Positions 11,775 through 21,070 of a DNA stretch of 64,000 nt are shown piece by piece (position 1 is the stretch's first letter; the number at the start of each line of letters is the position of its first letter). The notes under the pieces are model-generated. The model had not been told where the DNA came from. It was given only the letters and a program-made list of their open reading frames with translations, and made no database searches. The position numbers and the translations under genes were made by a program. Source of the DNA: Coniella vitis (Eukaryota; Ascomycota; Sordariomycetes; Diaporthales; Schizoparmaceae); NCBI GenBank assembly GCA_011317545.1, contig WUJK01000002.1:1-64000 (forward strand). The letters are read 5' to 3'.

Positions 11775-12192
11775 CGAGCCGGCTTTAGCACCGAGCTACG
11801 TACAAGTCCTAGATATAGTTAGCGCAGGCATTCTGCTACTAGCTAGCAACGAAAAGGCACTAGTCGAAGGGGAAGTTTCGTATATAGCAGCGGTACTCGC
11901 AGCGTACGGCCTTAGGGCGGCCGGTATAAGTAACTAAAACGGCTAAAAAGTACGAGTTATACCGGAGGATCTTAGCGAGAATAGCAGCGGCAGTCGTACT
12001 AAAGTCGCTAGCCGAGAGGCGAATATCGGTACCGGGCAGAGCTAAGAAGTCTCGCTCGGTATTATTCTTAGCTAAGGCAGTTAGGGCTATATATAAGGCA
12101 GGGTAAGTAAGGTAGAGGATTAGGCCGCGCCGGCTATTCTAAATACCTAGGTCCGTATAGCGAACGGAGAGGGTAAAGGTAGAGGTAGCCAT
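11775..12192 (-). pseudogene. Small Cys-rich protein frame, repeat copy 2
   Basis: The frame starts at an intact ATG (12192-12190; MATSTFTLSVRYTDLG) and runs about 140 codons, broken by several TAG/TAA stops. The tail keeps RCEYRC followed by RNFPFD, a Cys pattern complementary to the damaged one in copy 1; together they suggest a Cys-rich zinc-binding tail. It is divergent to the long + strand frame and precedes the minisatellite, the same arrangement as at 6810-7233. Function unknown. Confidence 0.5.
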
Positions 12193-12529
12193 CGTATAGA
12201 CGGGTTTCTTAGGGTTTTCTTAGAAGGAGTAGAGTTTCTTCTACCGTACGGCTAGGTAGTTAGTACGGACGGTAGGGAGAAAGGGGAGGGGAGGGCGAAG
12301 TAGTAACGTTAAATAAAACGTACGGTTAACGATACCCAGCTTTTTTATAAAAAGAAAGGTAGAATAAAGAAGGAGGAAAAAAGGCAAAAGGGAAAGGGGA
12401 GGGAAGAAGTTCTTTATATAGTAGGAAGGGAATATCGCTAAAGATTCTAGGAAAGTCCGAGTAAGTTACTACGTATAATAACTAACCGACGGAAGAAAGC
12501 GGTAATTATCGTACGGGAGATAAAGGCGT

Positions 12530-13020
12530 TATAAGAAACGACGGCTGCCTTCTCCTATGCTATACGAGGCTGCCATTATCGCACGAGAGATAAAGCCGAA
12601 CAATAGGATTAGACCTAGCCTTAGGCCCAACTATACGAGGCTACTATTATCGTACGAGAGATAAAGCCGAACAATAGGATCAGACCTAGCCTTAGGCCCA
12701 ACTATACAAGGCTGCTATTATCGTACGAGGGATAAAGCCGAATAATAGGATACAGCCTAAGGCGATGGGCCCAACTATACGTACGAGGCTGCTATTATTA
12801 TACGAGGGATAAAGCCGAACAATGGGATATAGCCTAGGGCGATAGGCCCAACTGTACGTACGAGGCTGCTATTATCGCATAAGGGATAAAGCCGAATAAT
12901 AGGATGCAGCCTGGGCGATAGGCCTAACTAACTACTATAAGGCTGCGATAAGCGTATAAGAGAGCGAAAGCCGATAAAGAGGATAAGATATAGCCTAAGG
13001 CCCTAGAGTACGAGGCTGCT
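12530..13020 (+). repeat. Minisatellite of about 72 bp, repeat copy 2
   Basis: Six to seven imperfect tandem repeats share GAGATAAAGCCGAACAATAG and GGCCCAACTATACGAGGCTG blocks, spaced about 71-73 bp. It occupies the same place in the unit as the minisatellite of copy 1 but has a different sequence, so the two arrays were homogenised separately or replaced. Confidence 0.85.
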
Positions 13021-13216
13021 CGTATTATACGCGTATTTTAGGGGGCTTAGGGTTAGGTGGGGGTTAGGTTGGGGTTGGGGTTATGACGACCCTACTCGTG
13101 CGACGTTAATTAGCTGAAATAGGCCTTACGAAGTAGGCCTCCTAAACGCACGGACCAGGCGCCGGTTATATAGCGGTAGGGCCGAAGTAAGCCTTACTTC
13201 GGCGCGGAATAGTAGG

Positions 13217-14872
13217 TAGGGAAATACCCCGGGGTTATTTATTAACCCTAACCTCCCCTTATCCGCGGATTCGCAGGGAAATACCCCGGGGTTATTAATT
13301 AATCCGAACTTTTTTTATTAATTTAAATAAAAATACTTTTTATCTATTTTTTTTCTTTTTTTTTTTTTTATTTTATTATTTAAATATATATAATAGTAAA
13401 TCTTTATTCTCCCCTTTTTTTTATTATCTTTCTTTTTTTAAAATCTTTTTTTTCTTTATTTTACTCTTTTTTTATATTTTCCTATTTTTAATATTATTAT
13501 ATTTAATTCTTTTTTTTTCTTTCTAATCTTAACCCTTTTCTTTCTTTCTAACCCTAACCCTTCTTTTTTATTATAACCCTAACCCTTTTTATTTCTTCTA
13601 ACCCTAACCCTTTTTATTCCTTATAACCCTAACCCTTTTTTATCCTTATAACCCTAACCCTTTTTTTTCCTTATAATATTAACCTTTTTCTTCCTTTATA
13701 ATCTTAATTCTTTTTTTTTCTTATAATTCTAACCTTTTTTTTTATTATAATTTAATCTATTTATAAATATATAACCTTATTTTCTCGTTTCCTTATTTTA
13801 TTTATTAAATATATATAATATTTATAAAATCTTTTTAAATCCTTTTTCTCTTTCTATTTAATTCTTTTTTCTTCTTATTAATTCTTTTCTTTTTTCTCTT
13901 TATTTCTTTTCTCTTTTTATATATTTTTTATTCTATTTTCCTTCTTTTATATTCTTCTTTTATATTCTTTTTTTTTATATTTAACCTTTTTATTTAAAAT
14001 TATAAATCTTACCTTTTTTCTAAATTTCGCTTTTTTATTTTATATAAATCTTTTTTTTTTATTTTCTTTAACCTTTTTAACCTTTTTATTTTATTTTATT
14101 TTTTATTTTTTACCTTTTTAATATATTTCCTTTCTTATTTATCTTTTTACTTTTTAATTATTCTTTCTTTTTTTTCTTTTCTTTTTATATATTACTTTTC
14201 TTTAATTTTTAATCTTTATAATTTAACTTTTTATAAGTTTCTCTCTTTTTATAAAAATATATAAATATATATTTTATTTTAAAAATTCTTTTTCTTTTTT
14301 TATTTTTATTTTATCTTTTATTATTTTATTATTATTCTTTTTTTTATATTTAATTATTATTTATATTTATTATTTTAATATTAATTTTAATATTAATTTT
14401 AATATTTCTTTCTTTATTTTAATATTAACCTTTTCTTTTCTTTATATTTTTAATCTTTTTTTTTTCTTATAATCTTAACTTTTTTTCTTTTATAATTATA
14501 ATATTTTTCTTTCCTTATAACCCAAACCTTTTTCCTTCCTTATAACTTTAACCTTTTTATTCCTTTTAACCCTAACCCTTTTCTTTTCTTCTAATCCTAA
14601 TCCTTTCTTCCCTTTTAACCCTAACCCTTTTCCTTCTTTATAACCCTAACCCTTTTTCTTCCCTTATAATCCTAACCTTTCTTTTTCTTTATAACTTTAA
14701 CCCTTTTCTTTCCTTCTAATTTTAACCCTTTTCTTCCTTTATAACCCTAATCTTTTTCTTTTTTTATAATTCTAACCCTTTTTCTTTCTTTATAATTTTA
14801 ACCCTTTTTCTTTCCTTTTAACCTTAATCCTTCTCTTTCTTTATAACCTTAACCTTTTTCTTTCCTTTAATC
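13217..14872 (+). repeat. T-rich low-complexity tract with degenerate TAACCCTAACCC arrays
   Basis: About 1.65 kb is almost purely pyrimidine on the + strand. At 13540-13740 and 14510-14870 it contains irregular repeats of roughly 20-24 bp combining TAACCCTAACCC with T/C runs and CCTTATAA. The centre is AT-rich without clear repeats. It starts after GGCGCGGAATAGTAGG and ends at a sister of that block (GGCAGAATGATGGTTAGGAT, 14874-14893). No gene is seen. Confidence 0.8.
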
Positions 14873-14892
14873 CGGGGCAGAATGATGGTTAG

Positions 14893-16051
14893 GATATCTT
14901 AGAATAACGATCTAGTATAGATAATTAAAGGGAAGAAGTTTATTCGGTCTTCTTATAGCGAACTTTATTAATTCTTAACGATATAACGAATTAGGAAAGT
15001 ATAATCCGGAGTAAGAATATTAGGTAGGATTACTTACGGAATATTATAAGTTTTTAGGGATAAAGACCGATAAAAGGGAGATAATATTATAACCTACGAA
15101 CGAGCAGGTTATAGGAATAAGCTAGCGTAACTATATATTAGTAAATCGGAACCTTAATAGACCGATAAGGATCTATTATATAATAAAGTTATACCAGATA
15201 ATATAACTAGGGTTAGGGTTATATAGGATAAGGGTAGACCGTAAGGACCGTATTACGACTCTATCGACTTAAACCGTAATAATCGATAAGCGACTTTATC
15301 GGTCTAAGGTACTATTTAGGGAATAGCAGTTAATAATAGAAGGATATAAGGATAGGAGTTTACTATTATAACCTGGTCCCTCGTAGCACTATATATACGG
15401 TTGGAAGGAATAATTAAATAGAGATTCTGATTATTAGTTAATCTTTTGTAAGGTCTATATAGTATAGCGGTACCTTCTAACGCTTATTATTATATTATAA
15501 TCAGAATCTCCGGGTGCAGCTAAGGTTATAGGTTCGATCCCTGACTTAGTTAATTAGTTTTCGGGCTTCCGGGAAGCTCGGAAGTTAATTAGGTGCTTAT
15601 AGACCGCGACTATAACGCTAACTAAGCCTTATCACCTTAGTATATTGTATAGGCCTGGGGGTTAACCGTATACTTCTAAGTTCGGGACGAACTTACTTAG
15701 AAGGGAGATAGTATTATAACCTGGTCCTTTGTAGTACTATATATACGGTTGGAAGGAATAATCAGATGGAGATTCTGATTATTGGTTGATCTTTTGCAAG
15801 GTCTATATAGTATAGCGGTACCTTCCAACGCTTATTATTATATTTACAGCTTAATATTAGATAGTTTCCTTATAGTCTTTAGTTATAAATCTAAGTATTA
15901 CCTCGTATAATAGGGTAATCCCTCTTAATCTCTTATAATACTTAATATTGCTCGATAAACGTACGAAGACTTAAAGGTATATTTCCCCCTCCTGCTAATT
16001 TACAACTCATAGGTACTTCCAGAATCCGGGATTCAGGCAAGGATCATTACA
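14893..16051 (+). mobile_element. 3' terminal fragment of a chromovirus with its 3' LTR, split by a TRIM
   Basis: The sequence from about 14893 matches the 3' end of element D (61137-61807): post-pol region, purine tract (AAAAGGGAGATAA) and LTR. The LTR runs 15085-16051. Removing the 479-bp inserted element and one 5-bp target duplication leaves 483 bp, the same length as the 3' LTR of D. The left end abuts the telomere-like tract without a target duplication. The right end lies inside the C domain of the NRPS relic (flank AAGGG). Most of the element is missing. Confidence 0.85.
15364..15842 (+). mobile_element. 479-bp miniature LTR element (TRIM) with putative self-priming site
   Basis: Two 131-bp direct repeats (15364-15494 and 15712-15842) flank 217 bp of internal DNA without a plausible ORF, and a 5-bp target duplication TTTAC (15359-15363 and 15843-15847) surrounds the whole. 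The internal part ends with the purine tract AGAAGGGAGATAG just before the second LTR. A TATA-like ACTATATATA sits about 25 bp into each LTR. Fifteen bases two nucleotides after the first LTR (15497-15511, ATAATCAGAATCTCC) are exactly complementary to LTR bases 15768-15782, about 30 bp downstream of that TATA box. This arrangement matches self-primed Tf1-group elements. Differences between its two LTRs are all C/T or G/A. Confidence 0.85.
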
Positions 16052-19000
16052 AAGGGGCTTTCAGAAATAAGCGCAGAGAATGCCTTAACGAGAGAAATCC
16101 TATCCACTCTACCTCTAATAATAAAGTGGAATGTTGTGTTGAGTGCGGACTTTGCATATATATAGTGGTGAGAGTAGAATAACTCGCGCTCGAGGTAGGA
16201 TAACGGCTCAGTCTTGGTTATTAATGCGTCTATATTCTTAACAAGAGGTTTAACCCGTCTTAGATAAGCGGAGAATATGTTGCTAAATTCAGATAAGGAG
16301 GATGTGGCAGCTTACTGGTCGATCGCCTCGGACAGGTCCTTCATAACCGTCTTGCGGATAAGCAGCGCCATAGAGATACGGAGGCCCGTTGCACTTAAAA
16401 CTATGCGAGCTGCCTTAATCATCATATTGGAGTTTCCACCCAGCTCGAGGAAATCCTGACTTTCATATATCCGTTTCCCCGCTGATAGGCCGAGCATTTC
16501 TTTCCAGATCGTGCTAAGGAGTTCTTCGGTAGGGGTAAGTGCAGTCTGGTTATCGCTAGCAGACTCTTCATCTATATATAAGCTGCTGGCTGCTTGGACC
16601 CTCGCAGGAATTGCCAGTTCTCGGAGCACTATACGATCTACTTTATTGTTCTGCGATTTGGGCAGCTCTGGCAATGCCAATATATAGGATGGGCGCATAT
16701 ACGTCGGCAACGTGGCCGCAATTTCAGCCTGCAAGGCGGCAATATTAACATTCTGGGGGGTAACAAAGCCCACCAGCTGCCGGCAGTCCGGTTCATCCTG
16801 CTGGCCCTCTAAGACAATGGCTGCAGCGTTGTGAACCCGCGGAGACCGTGGGGCCGGACCCTCGAGACGTGCAGTGACCATAGCCTGTTCGACCTCTTCA
16901 AGCTCGACGCGGAACCCGCGCACCTTAACCTGGTTGTCAATGCGGCCCACATAGCGGACTTTCATGTCCTTGTTCCAGGACCCGAGATCCCCTGTTCGAT
17001 ACATAATTTTCTATCCTCTCTTTGCTTCGGGGAAAGAATAAGACGACGACGACGCCTCCTCCGCGAAAGGGTTGGGGATATAGCTCAGTGGGCCCTGTGA
17101 AGTATTTCGCCAATACCCTTGTGTAATTTGCTCGCCTGAGATATATAGCTCGCCCGTAACTCCCTGGGGCACAAGGCATCGTTGACTATCCAGAATATAG
17201 ACATTCAGACCTGGCAGGCCGCAACCGATAGAGACAGGCTAGCCTGACTACAAGCGCGTTATGGTTGATATCGGGCCGCACTATTGTAAATTAAATTAAT
17301 ACACGTAGTTTCGGAATGCAATAAACAATTTGGTATCGTGCAAGAGTGCGAGAGATAAAAAGTAATAAGGATTAAAGAAATTAAGGGAGGACAGGAGGTG
17401 GAAAATCTAATAGTGAAAACTTGGCTCACTTCACTAGGCCCATATCCGTTGCGCAGGTGTCTTCCTACTGCCCATACATCCACAAGAGACTGCGGCACAA
17501 GCTCACCTGCCAATGTGATAGTATCTAGATACTTATATTCATCCGGTAGCAGAGAGCTTAGAACAGAGGGAGTCATATTAGTAGTATAAACCCGCTTTAG
17601 GTGCTCGAAGGGATCAGAACGATCGCGCAGCACCAGTATCCCACCGTAACAAAGAATGCTAAAGATGTCGACAAGGGCAATATCGAAGCCTGCTCATATT
17701 CAAAGCTTGGTTAGGACTTTCTCCGTGCTTTTTGCAAAAGAGGGGACGGTGTATTCACCTGCTGATGTGAGGTGTGCGTGCCTGCGGCCTGAAGCCGCGA
17801 ATGAACGAATCTCTGGGACTGGAATCACGTTAAGAATGTTTTTGAAAGAAAATAGAGTGTGCACAAAGCTTAGTCATCAGCTGAAACAGGCGGAACAAAA
17901 GAGAGGTCAAAAGAGTGTATTGTTCTATATATCTAGCTGTAAAAAAGAGCTATTGTGCGAATATTTGAGTATCGCCGAAGCCATTGTTCTGCTTATGTAA
18001 AGCCCATTGTCAGGCTGACATAATGGCTTTCGGGTTAGGGTTGAATGCCATTCTCACATTTTGTTATACAGCGGGATTGGGCCTCCGAAGAAACTCGTCC
18101 ACCACGATGACTCTGTCACTGGAGTCGCAACCGTACCCGTCCGCAAAACCAAGAGCAGCGGCGCACACGCTATTAGCAGCCAGGAAAATGGATGCGACGC
18201 TCGTCTAAACAATTGTTTGAATGCGCTTGAAAGGCAATGTCACATCCAGGGGGCAGCAAATCCCGCCCGCCTTAATGACAACAGCGATCGCCACGATCCA
18301 GTGCATGGAGCGATCTGTCAAAACACCAACCACACGGTCCTCTCTGTTTTCAGCCTGCAGAAGCGGCAGCAACTGCCTGGCCAGTCTGTTGGAAGCCCCG
18401 TCTAGTTAACGATAAGTCATAGCTCCGTGCTATCTGACTCGAGAGCACAAGCGTCAGGCCACTTGACTGCAGTAGTGTCAAGAGCCTCCTTTAGAGTGAG
18501 TGGCTTGGCGCAATTCGATGTGGGTAAAGGGGCTGTACCAGCAGTTCGACTCGGTGCTTTCCGATTAATTGTGCTCTTTTGTTCTCTTCTAACAAGTTGT
18601 GGCGCACATCGTGCATCTTGGAACTAGACGGATTCAGTAGGCCATGCAGTGCGTTGCGGAAGTGAAGCAGAAGCCGACTTATCGAGGCTGGTGCGAAGCG
18701 TGCCTCATCGTACAAGATGCGGCCCTGCAGATTTCCGGCGCCGTCCTGCTTAATCAACAAAGTGAGACTGAATCTAGGATAAGGTCTTGGTATTCGAGGA
18801 TCCAGGTGTTGTTGATCGAAGGCACGTCGTATCCAGTGGCTACAATCGTCTTGTTTGTTTAGGCCATGAGACATAGCATATTTCAGAAATGACGAACCTG
18901 CATAGCATTGCTAATGCTCTCGCCACTCATGGTCTCCATAACCTTAGAAGCAGACCATTGATATTCAATCGTATTCATAAGATCTCCAGAGACAGCCACG

Positions 19001-19545
19001 ACGCAACTCGCGATTATCTGCTACGCATCTTTGAATTCTATCTTAAAGGGGACTATATTCAGAAGGGGACCAACAACTTCCCCCATATCTAACGAACCCT
19101 GCCCCGAGAGGTTGCGACCGGACAAGACAACACCAAAACCCGCATTATTGGAAAAGGTGTAGTTGGATAGGACCAAGCCCCAAGCTGTATAGACCAGAGA
19201 CGAAGGGATAGCTCGAAACCGTGCACTTACGCTTTCTAGATCACTTTTATAGATATAGAGTGGTATGGTAACTATTTTCAACCAATTTGAACTTGCTATT
19301 GTTGCCGCTGAGGATGAATCTGAAGCTTCGCGAGATAGCGGATTGGGTAGGTTTAACGTCGGGAAAGTGGATTACCGCCGGAAAAAGCACTCTTCCCAGA
19401 ATGCCAGGCCGTTGGGATCATTCTCTTGGCGTTTCTATGCATGTGCGGCTTTGATAAACTATATGGTCGGTGTGGTAGGCGTCAGCGTGAGTGCGGCTTC
19501 GTTTGCCTTAAGAGCGGCTTAGACCTTATTGAAAATGAAAAAGAG
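16052..19545 (-). pseudogene. NRPS gene relic, domains C-A-T-C, truncated at both ends
   Basis: Reading 19545 down to 16052: the C-terminal half of a condensation domain (about 19545-18490; FGVVLSGRNL and VGPLLNIVP recognisable, but the upstream HHxxxD half is absent); an adenylation domain (18490-16600) with A2-like KAGGICCPLD, A5 NGYGPSE, A6 GELYISGEQITQGYW, A7 YRTGDLG, A8 GRIDNQVKVRGFR and A10 NNKVDR; a thiolation domain with LGGNS (about 16380-16450); then the start of a second condensation domain (PLSYLERELFYSHH) that stops at the retroelement LTR. A plausible intron (GTGAGC to AATAG, 149 nt) lies at 17281-17429. In-frame TAG/TAA replace Gln codons, there are frame breaks near 17040 and 18430, and the A3 core is damaged. 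In life such a module would activate and add one amino acid; substrate not predicted. Confidence 0.88.
16312..17004 (-). pseudogene. Longest open segment of the NRPS relic (A domain C-terminus plus T domain)
   Basis: A 230-codon uninterrupted stretch holds YRTGDLG, GRIDNQVKVRGF, a PKSQNNKVDR segment that keeps the A10 Lys, and the phosphopantetheine attachment site LGGNS with its Ser. It could be mistaken for an intact gene. Its first Met lies in the middle of motif A7 and the frame upstream is shifted, so it is a fragment of the larger relic and not a start. Confidence 0.85.
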
Positions 19546-19852
19546 TGGATACTATTATAGAGACTTTATAAATAGAATTAGATCTGATTCTAATTAATGA
19601 TTACTATTAGAATATATATAAACTATTTTTAATTAAAGTTATAATGCAAAAATTCAAGTCTTCATAGTTTTAATATAACTAAGATAAACTAGTGCTAATA
19701 TTAAATTATTAAGTTATTTATTATTAGAGGAAAAAGTATTAAGAGGAATAAATTTTATACGACTTCTCTATACTACGTAGCGGTATCAAGTACCTCCGAC
19801 CCTAAGCAACCCTATCTATTTCCTGTCTTCTTTTTTTATATTAATATATAGA
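19546..19852. other. AT-rich stretch without recognisable gene
   Basis: About 300 bp between the NRPS relic and chromovirus B is strongly AT-rich with no coherent frame. It may be the further-decayed N-terminal part of the NRPS gene or its flank, but nothing in it can be aligned. Its last five bases (ATAGA, 19848-19852) are the target duplication of element B. Confidence 0.5.
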
Positions 19853-20331
19853 TGTGATGATCCTTGCCTGAATCCCGGATTCTGGAAGTACCTATGAATT
19901 GTATATTAGCAGGTGGGGAAGTATTACCTTTAAGTCTTCGTACGTTATCGAGCAATATCAAGTATCACAAGTGATCAAGAGGGATTACCCTATTATATAA
20001 AATAATACTTAGATTTATAACTAAAGACTATAAGGAAACTATCTAATAGCAAGCCGTAAACTCCTATCCTTATATCCTTCTATTATTTCCTATCTATAGT
20101 AAGTATAGATCCTTGGATTACCGGGAGCGATAGGAGCGTTAGCTTATTTAGCTTATTTAGATTATTATCGCTCTAACTATCTTAGTTATTAAGGTAATCT
20201 AACCCTAACCCTAATTATACCGCTCTATATTCTTATATAAGAGATCCCTATCGGTCCGTTAAGGTTCCGATTTGCTAATATATAGTTACGCTAGCCTATT
20301 CCTATAACCTATATATTTATAGGTTATAATA
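19853..20331 (-). repeat. 3' LTR of chromovirus B
   Basis: It is 479 bp, begins TGTGATGATCC and ends GGTTATAATA on the + strand, and is followed by TTATCTCCCTTCT, the complement of the purine tract. It carries the cassette with TTACCGGGAGCGATAGGAGC, as in the right LTR of B and in the LTR of A. Confidence 0.93.
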
Positions 20332-20522
20332 TTATCTCCCTTCTATTAGTCTTTATCCCTAAAGACCTATAATATTTCCGTAAATAGTCCTGCCTAATAT
20401 TCTTACTCCGGATTATACCTTCCTAATTCGTTATATCTACGGGTATCTAGAAATCGCGTTCGAAGAAAACCGAGTAACGTAACCGTCTTTATCTTTCTAT
20501 CGAAACTTTTAGTTTTAAGATA

Positions 20523-21069
20523 ATACCCTATTCTCTCTATACTTCTAAAGGGTGGTTATACCGTATAATAGATAGTGTTTCGCGTTATTCTACGTACGTA
20601 AAACGAGGAAAACGATATAATAGGAATAGTATTCCTATAAATACCCGTAAGTTCTGGCTATAATAATTTTCCTTATTAGTATACTAACTTTGTGCAGTTT
20701 CTCGTATTTTATCGGAGGAGAAGAAGCTTCGTGTATAGGAGGCTAATACGCGTAAGGAGCTTTATAAGGCTTATCGTAAGGCGGGGGAAGCGCTTTCTTG
20801 CTTAGAGCGTCTTCGTATTTAGCGTAAGTCTTTAGTAAAGAGGAGTACGAAGTTAGTAAATATAGGATTAGAATCGCTTAATACTTAGGAGGAGTAGGAA
20901 GCCGAGTCTAGCGTAAATATAGCTATTTCCGTAGAATCTAAAGCTACTACCGAATTATAGGAGGTTAATAGTTTTAGGGTAATAGATTTTAGTACCTTCC
21001 TAGAGTCTACGGATTTATCCGCGTCTAATTTCTTCGGCTTAGGGTCTTCTGCTATTAGTAGTTTATAAC
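20523..21069 (+). pseudogene. Antisense accessory frame of chromovirus B
   Basis: Opposite to gag-pol, in the segment between the pol stop and the 3' LTR, a + strand frame of about 180 codons reads IPYSLYTSKGWLYRIIDS, a hydrophobic stretch with stops at likely Trp positions, then a charged helical region (EEKKLRV, KAYRKAGEALSCLERLR, STKLVNIGLESL) and an acidic/Ser-rich tail. It is collinear with the antisense frames of A and B' and shares the N-terminal IPYSL, the hydrophobic segment and KLVN-GLE with that of C. Predicted type: single-pass membrane protein with coiled coil. Family unknown. RIP stops interrupt it. Confidence 0.6.
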
Positions 21070-21070
21070 T

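Larger units (their letters stand above)
5775..13216 (+). repeat. Tandem array of an unrecognised repeat unit (about 4.8 kb when complete)
   Basis: Two copies of one compound unit lie head to tail. The first is truncated on the left by chromovirus A and runs to about 8420; the second runs from about 8420 to 13216. Both share, in order, a + strand frame whose C-terminal part begins KLIAR, a small Cys-rich minus strand frame, a minisatellite of about 70 bp, a G-rich telomere-like tract and a boundary block (AACGCACGGACCAG ... GGCGCGGAAT). The boundary block occurs at 8360-8420 and 13145-13210. CGTACG is very frequent, the expected product of RIP on GC-rich DNA (CGCACG or CGTGCG to CGTACG). GC content is higher than in the chromoviruses. 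No known transposon family could be assigned. Confidence 0.7.

Noticed and set aside
17656..18409. Several + strand ORFs of 62-114 codons
   Set aside because: They are opposite-strand shadows of the NRPS adenylation domain, which reads on the minus strand.
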